DNA from: Cardiocondyla obscurior
Taxonomy: Eukaryota > Arthropoda > Insecta > Hymenoptera > Formicidae
DNA: 64,000 nt
Assembly: GCF_019399895.1 (NCBI RefSeq)
Contig: NC_091877.1
Location: 2,232,001 to 2,296,000 of the forward strand
Reading direction: 5' to 3'
The translations under genes were made by a program, and so were the position numbers. Below the pieces are notes generated by a model. That model was not told the DNA's origin. It ran no database searches and saw only the letters and a program-made list of their open reading frames with translations. Shown here piece after piece: positions 35,597 to 47,660 of this stretch; within the stretch, counting starts at the first letter, position 1, and each line of letters begins with the position of its first letter.

Positions 35597-38500
35597 TACG
35601 TTCTCCTCTCATTCTCTAAAATAAGTTATCGAGTAATTATCCGTTTATTTTAGACGAAATATGTATCGAATGCAATGCAACATTGCTGCGACGATTGTAA
35701 ATTAATAAAAATATAAATGCTAGCTTTTTTTCTGTCAAAATGTACTAAGGTCGTACGCGGAGTAACGTGAGAAATGTCGCGTCAACGGCTGAAGGCTGAC
35801 AGTCTTTGTAAGCAGATCCCATTTTTCATATTGAAATAAGCGCGGACGTCGCAAAAACACCCGAAGGACCTTCTTCGCTCCTATACCCGATTGTTTTTTA
35901 CAGTTATCATCAGATGACGTTATGAGAAATGACAGCGGTTAATGAAACATTTGTCACGCGACAAAACCTCATTCGAATTATTTCAGGAAACCGGACACGG
36001 CAAGTAGTAAAATATGACGGCACGTCAGCCGACTAAATGTAGTAAAAATACGTTTAGTTAAAAGACCAGGAAGAAGAAGATTCAGAAGAGGATGGAGCAT
36101 GTATTACAGAAAAAAAGCGAAAGGATATTTCTGCTGAGCGTTATGTATGCCCCGAGCGTTATTAATTTATCCTCGTAATAGCCCACAGTAAAAAAAAAAA
36201 AATAAAAAAAAGGAAAGAAATATTCTTGTTTCACGTATTATTTCTTTCTCCTTCTCTCTCTTTTTCGCATCATTCATCTCCGCTTGTCACATCTTGTGAC
36301 GGGACGATTATAATTGCTACTCACGGACCGCGTTGGGTTAGTTTCAACGGAAAACATTAATTTGGGCTATCGCGCGACTATCTGACAATTTAAAAAATGT
36401 TCTACTTCGCGTCTTCTATTTGCCAGCGCAAACACATATTTTATTCAAAAGCCAAGCTACAATCGCTGCCGCTACAATTACGCTAATGAACCCAAACTCG
36501 CATCTAATTTCCCCGTTAAAATAAACTTGTTTAAACGAAAAATTAATTATCATTTAACTCAATCTTCTAATATTTCTAATATCTATTTTATTACGTATAA
36601 TTACAGCTGTTCTTAATTGTCGTTTCGATTTATTGCAAGACTAATATATAATTTCGGACGTTACTTTGTTTTTACACTGTGCTTTCGCTCCGCAAAAATA
36701 CGCATAAAATGTTTCGTTTAAAGTACGTTTCTTTTGTCGCGTTGCTTTTATGAAATTGTGTGGTGACAAGAGAGCTTCTCTGTAAATTCATATTTTTAAT
36801 TGCGGTGCATTGTTGGCTTCGCGATAGGTCCCGCGACACGGTCTATTTCATTATAAACGAATACCAGAGTTGTAATAAGACCGCTTTATTAGCCCCGTAA
36901 ATGAATTCACGATGTAATTATTTCGAGCTTTGCCCCGCGTCGTAGGGAGCTGCATTGAAATAAAGACGTCAAAGGTGGATCCCCACAGGTAGAAATTCGA
37001 ACGATCGCAGTTATGAATTGTTAATTTGGCGTGTCGGTCCACCTCGGCTGCTTTTTACGAGGAAGCCGTCGCTTTATTCCTTCCCGATAATTCTTTGCGG
37101 GCGTTAATAAAGGTATTCGAACGGCACGGAAATGTTGGAATATTTATTATAAATCAATCTGTTACTAAACATACGATAGATATAACTTCCCGGGTGTATG
37201 TCTTATTATATTTCTATTATTTCGCGTGCAATATTGAAAGACGTCGTAATTTTCTTAATGTGCTGTTCAGATACTTTTCTGATAACGCAACAACAATGTC
37301 CGCACTTTAGAGATAATTCGAAAGAAGTTTAGATTTCCTTTTTTTTGGGGGAGGGTAATTGAAAGGGAAAAATCAAATAAGATTCGTATAAATAATGTAA
37401 ACGTTACGTCGCGTACCGCGATAAAGGGCTCCATTGGGAGTAACATCGACGCCGCATTGGGGATCGATAAGGTGAAGGAATTTCTTCCCCTCGCATCTCC
37501 CGCGGCAATTTGCGTGTCACAATCGCGGTAACCTCCATTATGTATAGGTTGCAAGTGCGTTTTCACGTCTATCCCCCACGGATCCGTCTCGTTCGCGCTC
37601 GGAAACCTGGTGGGATTCTACGACCCCGTGTAAAATCAATCCGCGATTGTTCCGATGAGCGATAATTGTGGAATGGCACGCGCGTCAATGCGGCTCGGCG
37701 ACGGCGAGCCCTACTCGTATTCTCTTAAACTGCTCGTTCTTGTCCCCCTTCCCCCCTCGTCACGTTATCCCGGTGGACAGCCGTCGTTGGGATTGTCGCG
37801 CATTCCAGTGGAGAACGCGATATAATTGCGTCTGGCGGCCCCCGGTTGGCCGCGCGTTAACGAAAAGCATTAATTTAGAATGCTGCGCGGTTTTCTTGTT
37901 GGAGAACCGGCAGTACGCGCAATTCCCGTATGCAATTAACGGACGCCGCCGCAGCTCCACAACGTGGGCGCCGAACTCGTCGAAGGGAGAGAAGAAAAAA
38001 AAAAAAAAAAGAGCTGCTCGGTTTTGTCAGACCCGATTCGGGGGTGAGGGTGGTATTATTTGCGCGACGACGAAGTCAGGGGGCACAAAAAGATTCGGCC
38101 GTGACGAATATAGGCGAGGGAGGGCTGTTGATGGCAGCCGCTTGCCGAAAATGACAAAGTCAGAAAGGGTATGATTGCGAAATAGACTGGAAAATCTCGA
38201 GCGAAATTAAATGATAATTTCTTCGTTGCTCGTTTCGCCTGTTTATCCCGTTGTTTTTGTATTATGAATCTCCTCTTGCACACTCTATCTTATTGGGACA
38301 ATGTGCAATATTTTAATCAAGGAGAAATTTTAATTACGAATTTCTCAGAATATTTTCAGTATTAAAGAAGAAGCGCGGGCGATTTTTTTTTTTTTTACTT
38401 ATTTTGTTTTATGTACTTTATTACAGTACAAATTTAATTAAACGATTAATTTATTGAAATCGGATAAATATGCTTTATTATATAAACGTTGAAGCAAGAC

Positions 38501-39495
38501 TTCTTTTAAATGTAAGAATATAATTTATAAAAAATTTAACTTAACTTTTCTTCTGACAAATAAGCGTAAAATGTATAAGAAGTTTAACGAGATAAATTAA
38601 CTTTTGATTCTAATCATTATTTATTCAGAGCCTTCTTTTGGAGGAAATCCAACCTGTATCGTTTTTCTGTCAGTCGATTAAATATTCTAGTCGTTAATTA
38701 ACGAAGTACTCAAAAGATGGTCCGAGGAGTCTTCGGGAACTTTAAGACCGTAGACTAATTATTGACTTTTTCTCTACTCTCTTAATTGCGGACACAATTT
38801 GCAGAGTTTTATCGAATGTTTTTTTTTTCTTTTTTTTTCAATATTTTCTTACTTTTGTAAATTATATACCGGCCTGTATATACTTGCTTCTCATTGTTGT
38901 ATGCACTTCGGTTCAGTGCTCTGATTCAAGGGCACTTAGTACAAATGCCTCGTTTTCGTCCACGTTTCTCTCCGGTAGTAATGCCGTGTTTACGCTCGTT
39001 GTAAATTTCCTCTCCCTCGTTAAACCGCGAGCGGCAAATAGGGGGAGGAAGGAGAAAAAAAAAAAAAATGCGGCTCGTAGCGGTAATAACGAGAACGGTA
39101 ATGTCTCTGTTCCGTCTCGCGAAGCTGTGTTTAAACAGCGTAAGAGAGTGAATAACACGTCATACAAACAGATTGCACCATTTGGCCAAGGAATCGTCGG
39201 GACGACAATTATGCAGACGAGTTCGCGTTCAATTCGTTAAGATGTTGCGAGAGTACGCGATGGGTTTCACCGTTACTACCGTTAACGGGAAAAAATTCAT
39301 GCTCGTGAAATCTTCGCACTCGCCCCGTCCGCGATCGCTAGTACAACGACGGCGACAAGCCGCTGACGTCGATCGGTGACAAAGCGAACATTATTTGTTA
39401 CCGTTCGATCGAAATTCAAATTCTTTCGCGATTTCAATAACTCGCCTGTCGCAGGGGGATCGGAGTGATCCGGGGAATCGCCAACACTTTACCGT
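35597..39495. other. Intergenic gap between genes 4 and 5 (3.9 kb)
   Basis: Holds the gene 4 polyadenylation signal, A/T tracts (for example poly-A 37995-38010) and chance open frames. The longest (37668-38174, 168 codons) crosses the poly-A run, which gives it a lysine stretch, and it shows no domain. No gene is supported. Confidence 0.5.
35704..35709 (+). terminator. Polyadenylation signal of gene 4
   Basis: AATAAA 107 bases after the gene 4 stop. Distance and context fit; use is inferred. Confidence 0.55.
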
Positions 39496-41317
39496 ATGAA
39501 AGTGATGTCAGACTACCGGTTCACTCTTTTCGCCGGATGCTTGAATTGGCTAATCTTTTTCGGTGGACTTGTTATTTATGGGAGCTCAACGGAGATTAGT
39601 GTCGCACCTAAAATTTTGTCGCGACCCAAGAGATACTTGATTTTTCCGCAAGGTAGCAATTTTCAGGTAAATATGTCTAAGTACACTTGAAAACATCTTG
39701 ACACGCTTAGCATCTGTCTTTACGCGAATAAAATTGTTCCAGCATGTATCGTTATTTATAAAATGTTCCCAACGTATATTATTAATTAATACAATATATT
39801 GAACTGTAAAACGGGCATAAAATAATTGCTGCAAATTCAAATTAATATTTAAGATCGTTTGCACGCAAGGATGTCAGGCCGCTTTAGGCGAGGCTGCTAC
39901 TAACCGACTGTGTAACGTCAAATAGTCGTCGCGTAAATTCGGCCGAGCGTTTCTCGCAAACGTTTTGTATATCTTCGAGATTTTATTGCCTCCCCCTCCC
40001 TCCCCCCAGATTTCGGTACACGGATAAAGTAGAAAAGTAAAGCGTCGCCCGCTCGCGCGCCTGGTCCCTACACTCTACGAATTTTTCCGCGGAAAACTGA
40101 ATTTGCGCGTGGATGTTCCGTGTATTTTCCAGTTAGTGTATTGTCTGACTATCGGAGCGTACGGTAGAGACGGTGATTTGGTGCTGGGACTGACAGCTGC
40201 CTTGGCCTGGGAACTTCCGAATAAGGTCGACTCAAAGATATCGAATTTGCTTCACCGTCGAAGCCGAGGCGTCGTGTATCCGAAAATGGAGGCTTTCTTA
40301 CAATCGTGAGTGTCATGCCGTTATTCTCCATTTTTCAACCGGCTTTTCATCGACCTTACCACCGTGCGTTCGCATTGACAAGAGACACACCCCTGCGGTT
40401 AAATACGCTCGAAACGACGAACAGGCGTTAAAAGAATTCGATCGAAAAATGATAAGCCGTGTCGATTATTACGCGCTAATTACTGAAATTATAGATTAAT
40501 TACAGAAGCTTGTTTGTTCGGAAATAAACCGAATTGACGCGGCTGATTTATCGGTTAGAAAGTCGACTTAAATTTCATGGCAAATGCAAATCGCGATACG
40601 GATAACGCCCCGCATTCTCGGCGCTTTACGCGACACCGTGCAACCGCTACGCGTTGTAAGGACGTAATTACTTTTAACTGTGATTCTGGAACGGAATTGT
40701 TTCGAGCGTAATTGTTTTCGCGCGGTAGCAGCTTCGCGCGATTCAAGATGTCGTCAAAGTTTATGCTTTTAAATTAAATTTCATCGGCAGCGCCGGCCTC
40801 GATGGCAGATCCTGCGTGCTAAGGGCACTCTGCGAGGCGGGCCAGCGAGATCCTTCGCAGATAGGCGCGGGGACTTTTATCCAAGAACTCCTTCATGCCA
40901 TTTTCACGTAAATAAAGACTCTGATTTACTTTAAAATATATCAAAACTTGTTTACCAAGAGAAACAGACGGTTTTTGTAAGATTTTACAGAAAGGAAAAA
41001 TTGATTAACAATTTTCGTATAATGGAATTAAAATTAAATTTGCTTTTATCTTTACGAGATTAAGATTCGACTTCCTCGCTTCTTGATGTCGAATCGAATA
41101 AAGAATAAAATTGTGAAATAATAATGTTAAATTGATGAAGATCAAAAAAGATTATCACACGGTGAGGGGCGATTCTTTTTGTTACAGATTGCCGAAGGAT
41201 AGCACCAGGTTCGAGCGACCGGAGGAACACGCTTACGATCGCGCGTATGAGGCCGGCGGAGACTGCGAACTACTGTATCCCATGTGTCGGCGTTCCATTT
41301 ACGACTTGGACTTTTGA
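39496..41317 (+). CDS. DM4/DM12 family secreted protein, gene 5 of array
   Basis: Four coding exons: 39496-39666, 40133-40305, 40791-40907 and 41188-41317 (stop TGA), 196 residues, intron phases 0, 2, 2. The first ATG opens into a hydrophobic signal (LFAGCLNWLIFFGGLVIYG); an ATG at 39505 is also possible. Exon 1 ends SRPKRYLIFPQGSNFQ, a textbook family motif after a dibasic R-x-K-R site. Exon 2 starts LVYCLTIGAYG, has ALAWELPNK, and then the second basic site HRRSRGVVYPKMEAF. Exon 3 has GLDGRSCVLRALCE. Exon 4 has YEAGGDCELLYPMCRR, with the second cysteine pair. It is compact (introns 280-485 bases) and is the best template for the array consensus. The R-x-K-R site fits a furin-like processing signal, but cleavage is inference. 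Confidence 0.93.
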
Positions 41318-43488
41318 AGCTGCGGCAATATCAGCGACAGATCTTTCGTTACGCCTCCCGCAAAGTATCGGAACGTAAATCGGATGGAGAAACTTGTCGC
41401 GGAATCTCGGCAAAGTTCTTTTTACGGGCAGGCTTATTTCACGACGATTTTTGCTCGACATTTCAGTGATTTCGTCCGTAATTCGCCAATCAGACTGACT
41501 TGTGTTGATTCATTGATATTAGGAACATTTTTGTACGCTGTTCGAACGCGATTTCGACTAATTTCTCAAGAGAGAGAAAACGAGCATGAAAGACTAAGTT
41601 TGCGTAACGTATTATGTGTACATAACTTGCGTTTATATGGTTATTGTTTTAAAGGATTATTTTAAAACTTTATTTTTAGCTTAATACGTTAAGTGTCTAT
41701 TGATATTATTATTTTATTTACCTGTCACGTATATCCATTTATTATCACATTAATTAAAGAATATGCACAAGGAATGGAGTGATATTAATTTTCTAGCGTA
41801 TGTGTATATACAAAATTATTTTACAATAAGTCAGGTAATTAAATGTATGTAATTAGGAAAGATGAAATATGAAGTATACGTATAATAATTGGCAGGCTAT
41901 TTGCATTAAGTGCATAAATACATATATCATGTATTTTTGTGATTTTTAATAACAATATAAAATTTGTGTGCCAGTCGGTGGGCACGCCAGAGGGTCACGC
42001 GATAAATGATTATTTAACATCAACGACGATTCTGGAATTAAATTCAGAAAGTTTCGCGCGAGGCTCTCGACCCATGAATATTCTATATCGGTCATTACAT
42101 TACTTCCGCAACGTGTAATTCATTTCGGCGCGGTTTCGAATAATTTCACGACGTTTTGCATTAATAAAATGGTCGCCGGTCTCTTGTCGATTTATGGTTC
42201 ATTTCTATAGAGTGCTCCGGACGGAGCGTCGACGGTTGATTTTCTCTACCTTTTTTTTTTTCTTTCTTTTTTTAATAGAAAATAAAATATCCCAAATATA
42301 TGATATCCATACGGTAACGAACGTCTAATCGATATCCGCATTTCGCGAACATTTTGAGCTTCTCGTGTGAGCATTTCTTTATATCCCTTATTAATATTAT
42401 TCGTTATATATCCGAGAAATTAATTATTTCGTATAACGTATAACGTTACGTGAGCAGCTTTAAAAAAGAAAAAATATATATATATACTTGAAAGAAAAAT
42501 TACTTTAATTAAGAGCCGGGAAATCGTGAGGCAATGTGTTCGCACCGAGTATTTTATACGTTAAAGTATAGCATAAAAGGTATTGTCATCATTGTAAATA
42601 TCACAAAACCAGGCATTCGGCGACGTGATATTTTTCTTCAACTCGGAATACAAAATATTCCCGTATTATATTACGTTCGTGCGCGCGTACCGCTTTTGTT
42701 GAGCATCATGCTCGATATAATTTTCGCGATACGTGTAATATATTCGGCCTAAATTAGATTGCTGGTATGCATCTGATTCGATAATATGCCGCGCGCTTGG
42801 GTTTAGTGTTGTAGTTATTTTATTCGGAAATATATATCCCGAAGATAATTAAATTACTGCGGAAACATTTGGCGTGCGAAATCTAAAAACATACGGCGAT
42901 GGTTAATAATTATGTACAACACTGTTCGCGGAATGTTGGATATTTATCAAGTGAAATAAATTTAGGACAAACTTTTCCGGTCCGTTGTGTTACTTCTGCA
43001 ACAAAGGCTGCGCGTCGCGTTCAGAAAATGTGCATTGCATTCTATCGACGATAAATTCGAGTCAAGCTGTTCAATCAGCTTATTTTAATAATCAATAAGC
43101 ATGACCAATTAAAATGTTAATTTAATAAATATTCTTCTAGCCTGCTTAATATATCGCTGATTACATTATCATATTACGACGCGGGTGATGATATTTCGAC
43201 AATTAAATATAACTTCAATTACGAAGAAACAGCCTCGCCGTTCAGATTTAAAGAAATTTAATGAAAAATAAAAACGAAAGTAGTTAATAAAACTGCAAGT
43301 AAGAGCATTCTCCGTTTGCTCATCGTTAGAACAGTAATGGAGTACCGTTGCTTCTCGACATAGACGGATGTAGTAGTTCGTTAGCGTTTGTTCTCGAGAA
43401 CAAGCAACGGTCACGTACTAAAGCCCCTTCTGTCGTTAGGTTTAACACTCGAGCTTCACTCGATGGAGTATAAAGATTTCGTACCGCG
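41318..43488. other. Intergenic gap between genes 5 and 6 (2.2 kb)
   Basis: AT-rich, with an ATATAT run near 42470-42486 and no supported gene. A clear AATAAA appears only at 42163-42168, about 850 bases after the gene 5 stop, so that gene's 3' end is unsettled. Confidence 0.5.
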
Positions 43489-46400
43489 ATGCTGATTAAT
43501 CATCTCTGTTACTTAATTTCGTTCGTTCTCGCGTATCACGTCGGAGGATCGACAGCGTCGGGGACGTTTACGAATAATTCTCTCGTAAGATCTGGGAGAG
43601 CCATCGGCACTAAGTATCTAGTGTTCCCTGAAGGCAGTAACGTTCAGGTAAAGCAAAGTTTTATTTCTCATAGAACCGCGCGTTATACGGGGAAGTGTCT
43701 TTACTCGCGAATACGACGATTACTATATCCTCTTTGTGTCAAGTTTTCGTTTGAAAATTTGTGATGCATAAACTTGGAAAATGTAGAGAAGTGTAAACGC
43801 ACCTGTTACGCTCGCTTTCGAATCTAGGGGTCCGTTATTAAAATGAAATTTCTCTCTCTCTCTCTCTAATTCTCTCTCTCTTATGTTTTTGCACGAAATG
43901 TTTGAGACTGGTCGATAGCAGCTTGTGGAAGTTTCGTAGCGAGAAGTTGTATATTATAGCGTAACATAAACTCTCGATACGCTGTTTAGCTTAGGAAGTT
44001 TCATGCGCTAAATGAAACGGAATTCCCTTTATACATAACGTTTAAGAAGACTAGTAAGCGGAAAGTATCGCGGCCGGAACGAATTTTACGAAAGGGGGAG
44101 AGATATCGATTCTTAATGCACATAATTAATTTGATATTAATATGCAAAACATGTTGGTGCTGAATTAAAACACGCGCGCGCTCTAAATGGCATAAAAATA
44201 TTGTAGTGTATAATTTGAGGGAAATTAATATACTTTACAAGAGTTAATTAATCAGTAATTAATAATCCCTCATTTTCTTTCTCTGTTTTCCCTTCTGAGC
44301 ATTAAAAACAAATTATACAGCTTATTTACGCTTTACTCAATTTAATTTGGCATTAATTTTCTTCTACCTGTTTATTATTATTAATTATTATTATTATTAT
44401 TACGCAGCTTGTCTACTGTCTAACCGTGAGTACATATTCAAAGCCCCAAGGAATGTTTGTCGTCGGTGTTACCGCCGGGCTGGCGTGGGAACTACCCTCT
44501 AGGAGTACCGTGCTATATGAGAACCCGGCCGAGGTTTATCATCGTCGGAGCAGAAGAGAGCTGTACCGTAAAGTGGAGCTAATGCTAAGAACGTGAGTAA
44601 GAAAGGTGAACAAAGAGGATGCCTCCAGGAAGGCAGAGAGGACCGTTTCCTCTTCTATCGTATAAATTACCGAGGGAATCGCGCGGTCCGTACACAGCAA
44701 AGAAATCGCCTGAATTATTCCAATAATACGAGAATAACGTAGAAATCGTACATCTCCGGCGCGCAACGAGGAGAAATATAAATCGCTATTGCAACGATTA
44801 CGACATACTTGGCCGTTCGGGCAGGAAAATCGAATACCTTGCCGTTCTATTTCGCGTTCGAGTCTATTTCATTCTTCTCCACTGATCAGATTTGTCGTCC
44901 TCCACCTCGAGTCGAAGGCCCCTGATGGAAAAATGGTAATTCCATTGAACGCGCGAACGAAAGGGCGAGACTTATCGGCGAGATTTTTGTTTCAGCGACT
45001 TGTCGGGGCAAGCCCGCTGCTTCCCCGGATCGCGAGGAAAAATAGACACGAACCGTTATTGGAAAGCTGCCTTCTCATCTACGTTGCGGGGAAATACTTG
45101 TATTTTCCAAAGCGAAATGTCTTCCTCGTACAGAGGCCGTATTCGATGGAAAGAGTCGTAGCGCGCCGGAAGTTTTAGAATGGATCGTCATCCGATAATC
45201 GGCGTCGCTCGCGCGGGAAAACCTGAGATTCCACTCCGTCCTGCGTGATCGTAATAAACGTGGCACTTGATAAATCCATATAACTCCGACGAAACACGCG
45301 GGTTGAATGTATTTTCACGGCACGATGAAGCGGCAGGGAAACGCTCTTAAACGGTCATTCAGCAGCGAGAGCTCGGACCGAGTTGTACCCGCCGGTATTC
45401 GTCGTTCGAGACCGGAAAATGGTTCCCGAAGAAACGACGATGATTCAGGTACGACCGACGACGCGTAATGCCATAAAACCGCGCTTCACTGGACCGCTAT
45501 TTGTGCGCTCACGGGCACATTAAGCGGACAGATTAAGAGGCTTCTCGCAACGATCGCAACAATACTTCGCGGTGCTTCGAGCACGGTCGCTTCCCACGTG
45601 CGGAAAATGAGATCGAAAACGGCCGGTGATCACGAGCGGCCCGACAAAAGTCTCCTTTCGTCTTCCCTCTGCTCTTTTAATACAGAATTACTCATGATGC
45701 GTAAAAAAAAAAAAAAAACAGTTAATTGAATCGTTGCAGCGACGAGAGACGCAGTTCACAACCGTGAACGATCCAATCGATTGGAATCAGGAGACGAACA
45801 GTCGCAAAAGAACCATCGTGAACTCGCAACTCGTTTTATCGGATGCTTAGTGGAAAACAATTTGCTCCTCGCCGAAGAAACGCGGAAATTGTTAGGAGCG
45901 ATTATATTCGCGCTGCGATCGAGCCAACGCCTGTTCCGTTCGAATTGATAACATGTATTTTAATGTAATTTCTGACTTTAATCGGATTTTCGACATATCT
46001 GTCATCGCAAACGTTCTATCGACACTGCGCCTCGCCGCGTACAAATAAATTCACTTGTTACGTCGACCGTGACTAACGCCGTGATATACGAGTGGAAGTA
46101 TGAAGGCTTGTTCGAAATCGGCTGAAAATTTCTAAATAGTTTTCGCAATTCTGATGGAAGAAGTGACGCGGAATTGTTTCATTTAACTGCCGCTAAATGT
46201 GTGAACACGTCGGGAAGATACTTCAAAATCGTGGGATTTTTATTAAAAATAAAAAAAAAAAAAAATCGCGAGATATTATTCGATGGAATGACACGTATGT
46301 GCCATTACGACGATTTATTTCTCGTTGCGTTACGTCGCTTTGAGGATCGCTACGCGGATTCCGAAGCTCGTCGTTGAAATTGTGCGACTTAGCGGTTCCG

Positions 46401-47660
46401 CGCCTGAGCGTCTTAAGACATCCTTGCCAAGTAATCCAGGAGAGTAAAGGGGATTGTTATTCATTTTGATTACGCGAGTTCGCGGCTTCATTCGTTATCT
46501 AGTCGAAGCGAAGATTGCCGCTGACAAGGTAATACATATGCAACGGATACAAGAAATAATTGTCTTATTTTTTTTACTAATTCAATGTAACGAAAAAAAA
46601 AAAAAAAAAATTTGAGGCATAAAAAATATTAAATTGAGTAATGTATATATTCAATATTTGGAATAATAATTTACTGAAATTATTTAATTTGAATGAGAAG
46701 ATATTCTCTTATCGGTACAAATCACACGTTATGGTTCTGGTTAATTCCCATGGTTCATCGGATAAACATGTACTTCACGTTTGTGGGTATTCTCAATCGA
46801 AATGTTTTCTTCGGCCGGTTGCAAGGACATACATCAATGAGCTTCTAATTAAGAGTTGTCGAGTAGCGAGGTTAATCCAGGGATGACAGAAGCTGCGGTT
46901 ACTCTAATTCAAATTGCGCGAAGCTATAGGCTAATTGCTGGTATTTGCTTGACAAGAGCGAGAGAGAGAGAGAGAGAGAGAAAGCAAAGGTAGAAGGATG
47001 GTGTTTGGTTGTTTAGCAGGTGTGCGGCGCGGCGAGGGGCAAACGGGGCTTATTGTAAACCACCCCCGGGTTTACAGTGGAGCTCGATTCTGTGCACGGT
47101 AATATCAACGCGCGTTCTCTCTTCCTTTTACCCTCCGGTATTATCGCGGACTTAATGAATAGACCGCCGACTCTTGGCGAGCCCGACAATGATAACGAGG
47201 ATGATAATGATAAACGATCCTCGCTGCTACGAATCTTCGTTCTCCCGCCGTATCTCACCTTCTGTCCACCATGAAGCCAGGGAAAGGACGGCAAGGCTTG
47301 CGTTCTCAAAGCAATCTGCAAAGCTGCCATGCGTAGGCGCGAGAATGTCGGAAAAGGAAGCCTGAGCGAGGAGATCCTACACGCCATATTCACGTGAGTC
47401 GTGATTCGAATTAGATTATACAGATCTCACTTGAGTTTGCCCTCTCGTGGAAATTTTTACTTCGCCGTAGCGTACATTGAAACCTAATTGAGATCTCGGA
47501 TACCAAACGCGATTCGAGATGTTAGATGAAGTGACGAACTAATGATTACAGTTTGCCTGGAGGACGGCACGACATCGATCCGATGACGGAATACGAGCGA
47601 ACGTATCACTGGGGTGAGAATTGCGACGAGGTGCACGCCAAGTGTCCAGGTGTCTTCTGA
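43489..47660 (+). CDS. DM4/DM12 family secreted protein, gene 6 of array
   Basis: Four coding exons: 43489-43647, 44408-44592, 47277-47393 and 47552-47660 (stop TGA), 189 residues, intron phases 0, 2, 2. Exon 1 starts with a signal peptide (MLINHLCYLISFVLAYHVGG) and ends GTKYLVFPEGSNVQ; the basic residues before the motif are reduced to one lysine. Exon 2 starts LVYCLTVSTYS, has GLAWELPSR and the strong basic site HRRSRRELYRKVELM. Exon 3 has GKDGKACVLKAICKAA, with lysine where most have glutamate after the cysteine. Exon 4 has ENCDEVHAKCP, the cysteine pair without 'Y-P'. The exon 3 acceptor must be the AAG at 47274-47276, because an in-frame stop lies just upstream; this is the least certain junction. 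Intron 2 is 2.7 kb. Confidence 0.87.
43851..43881. repeat. TC dinucleotide microsatellite
   Basis: Two close TC runs (43851-43867 and 43871-43881) in intron 1 of gene 6. Confidence 0.8.
44593..47276. other. Second intron of gene 6 (2.7 kb)
   Basis: Bounded by gtgagt and an AAG acceptor. It holds poly-A tracts near 45703-45718, 46251-46264 and 46593-46610, and a GA microsatellite at 46960-46980. The frame after the TTTCAG at about 44995 stays open to about 45178, but lacks the family cysteine pattern and is not used in the gene model. Confidence 0.5.
46960..46980. repeat. GA dinucleotide microsatellite
   Basis: About ten GA units in intron 2 of gene 6, around 300 bases before exon 3. Confidence 0.85.

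Noticed and set aside
37668..38174. 168-codon open frame on the + strand
   Set aside because: It crosses a poly-A run that yields a lysine stretch, and no family motif or signal peptide is visible.
44995..45178. Open frame after a good TTTCAG in gene 6 intron 2, tried as exon 3
   Set aside because: It lacks the 'C-x5-C-E' motif and runs to a stop. The family-like exon 3 is at 47277-47393.
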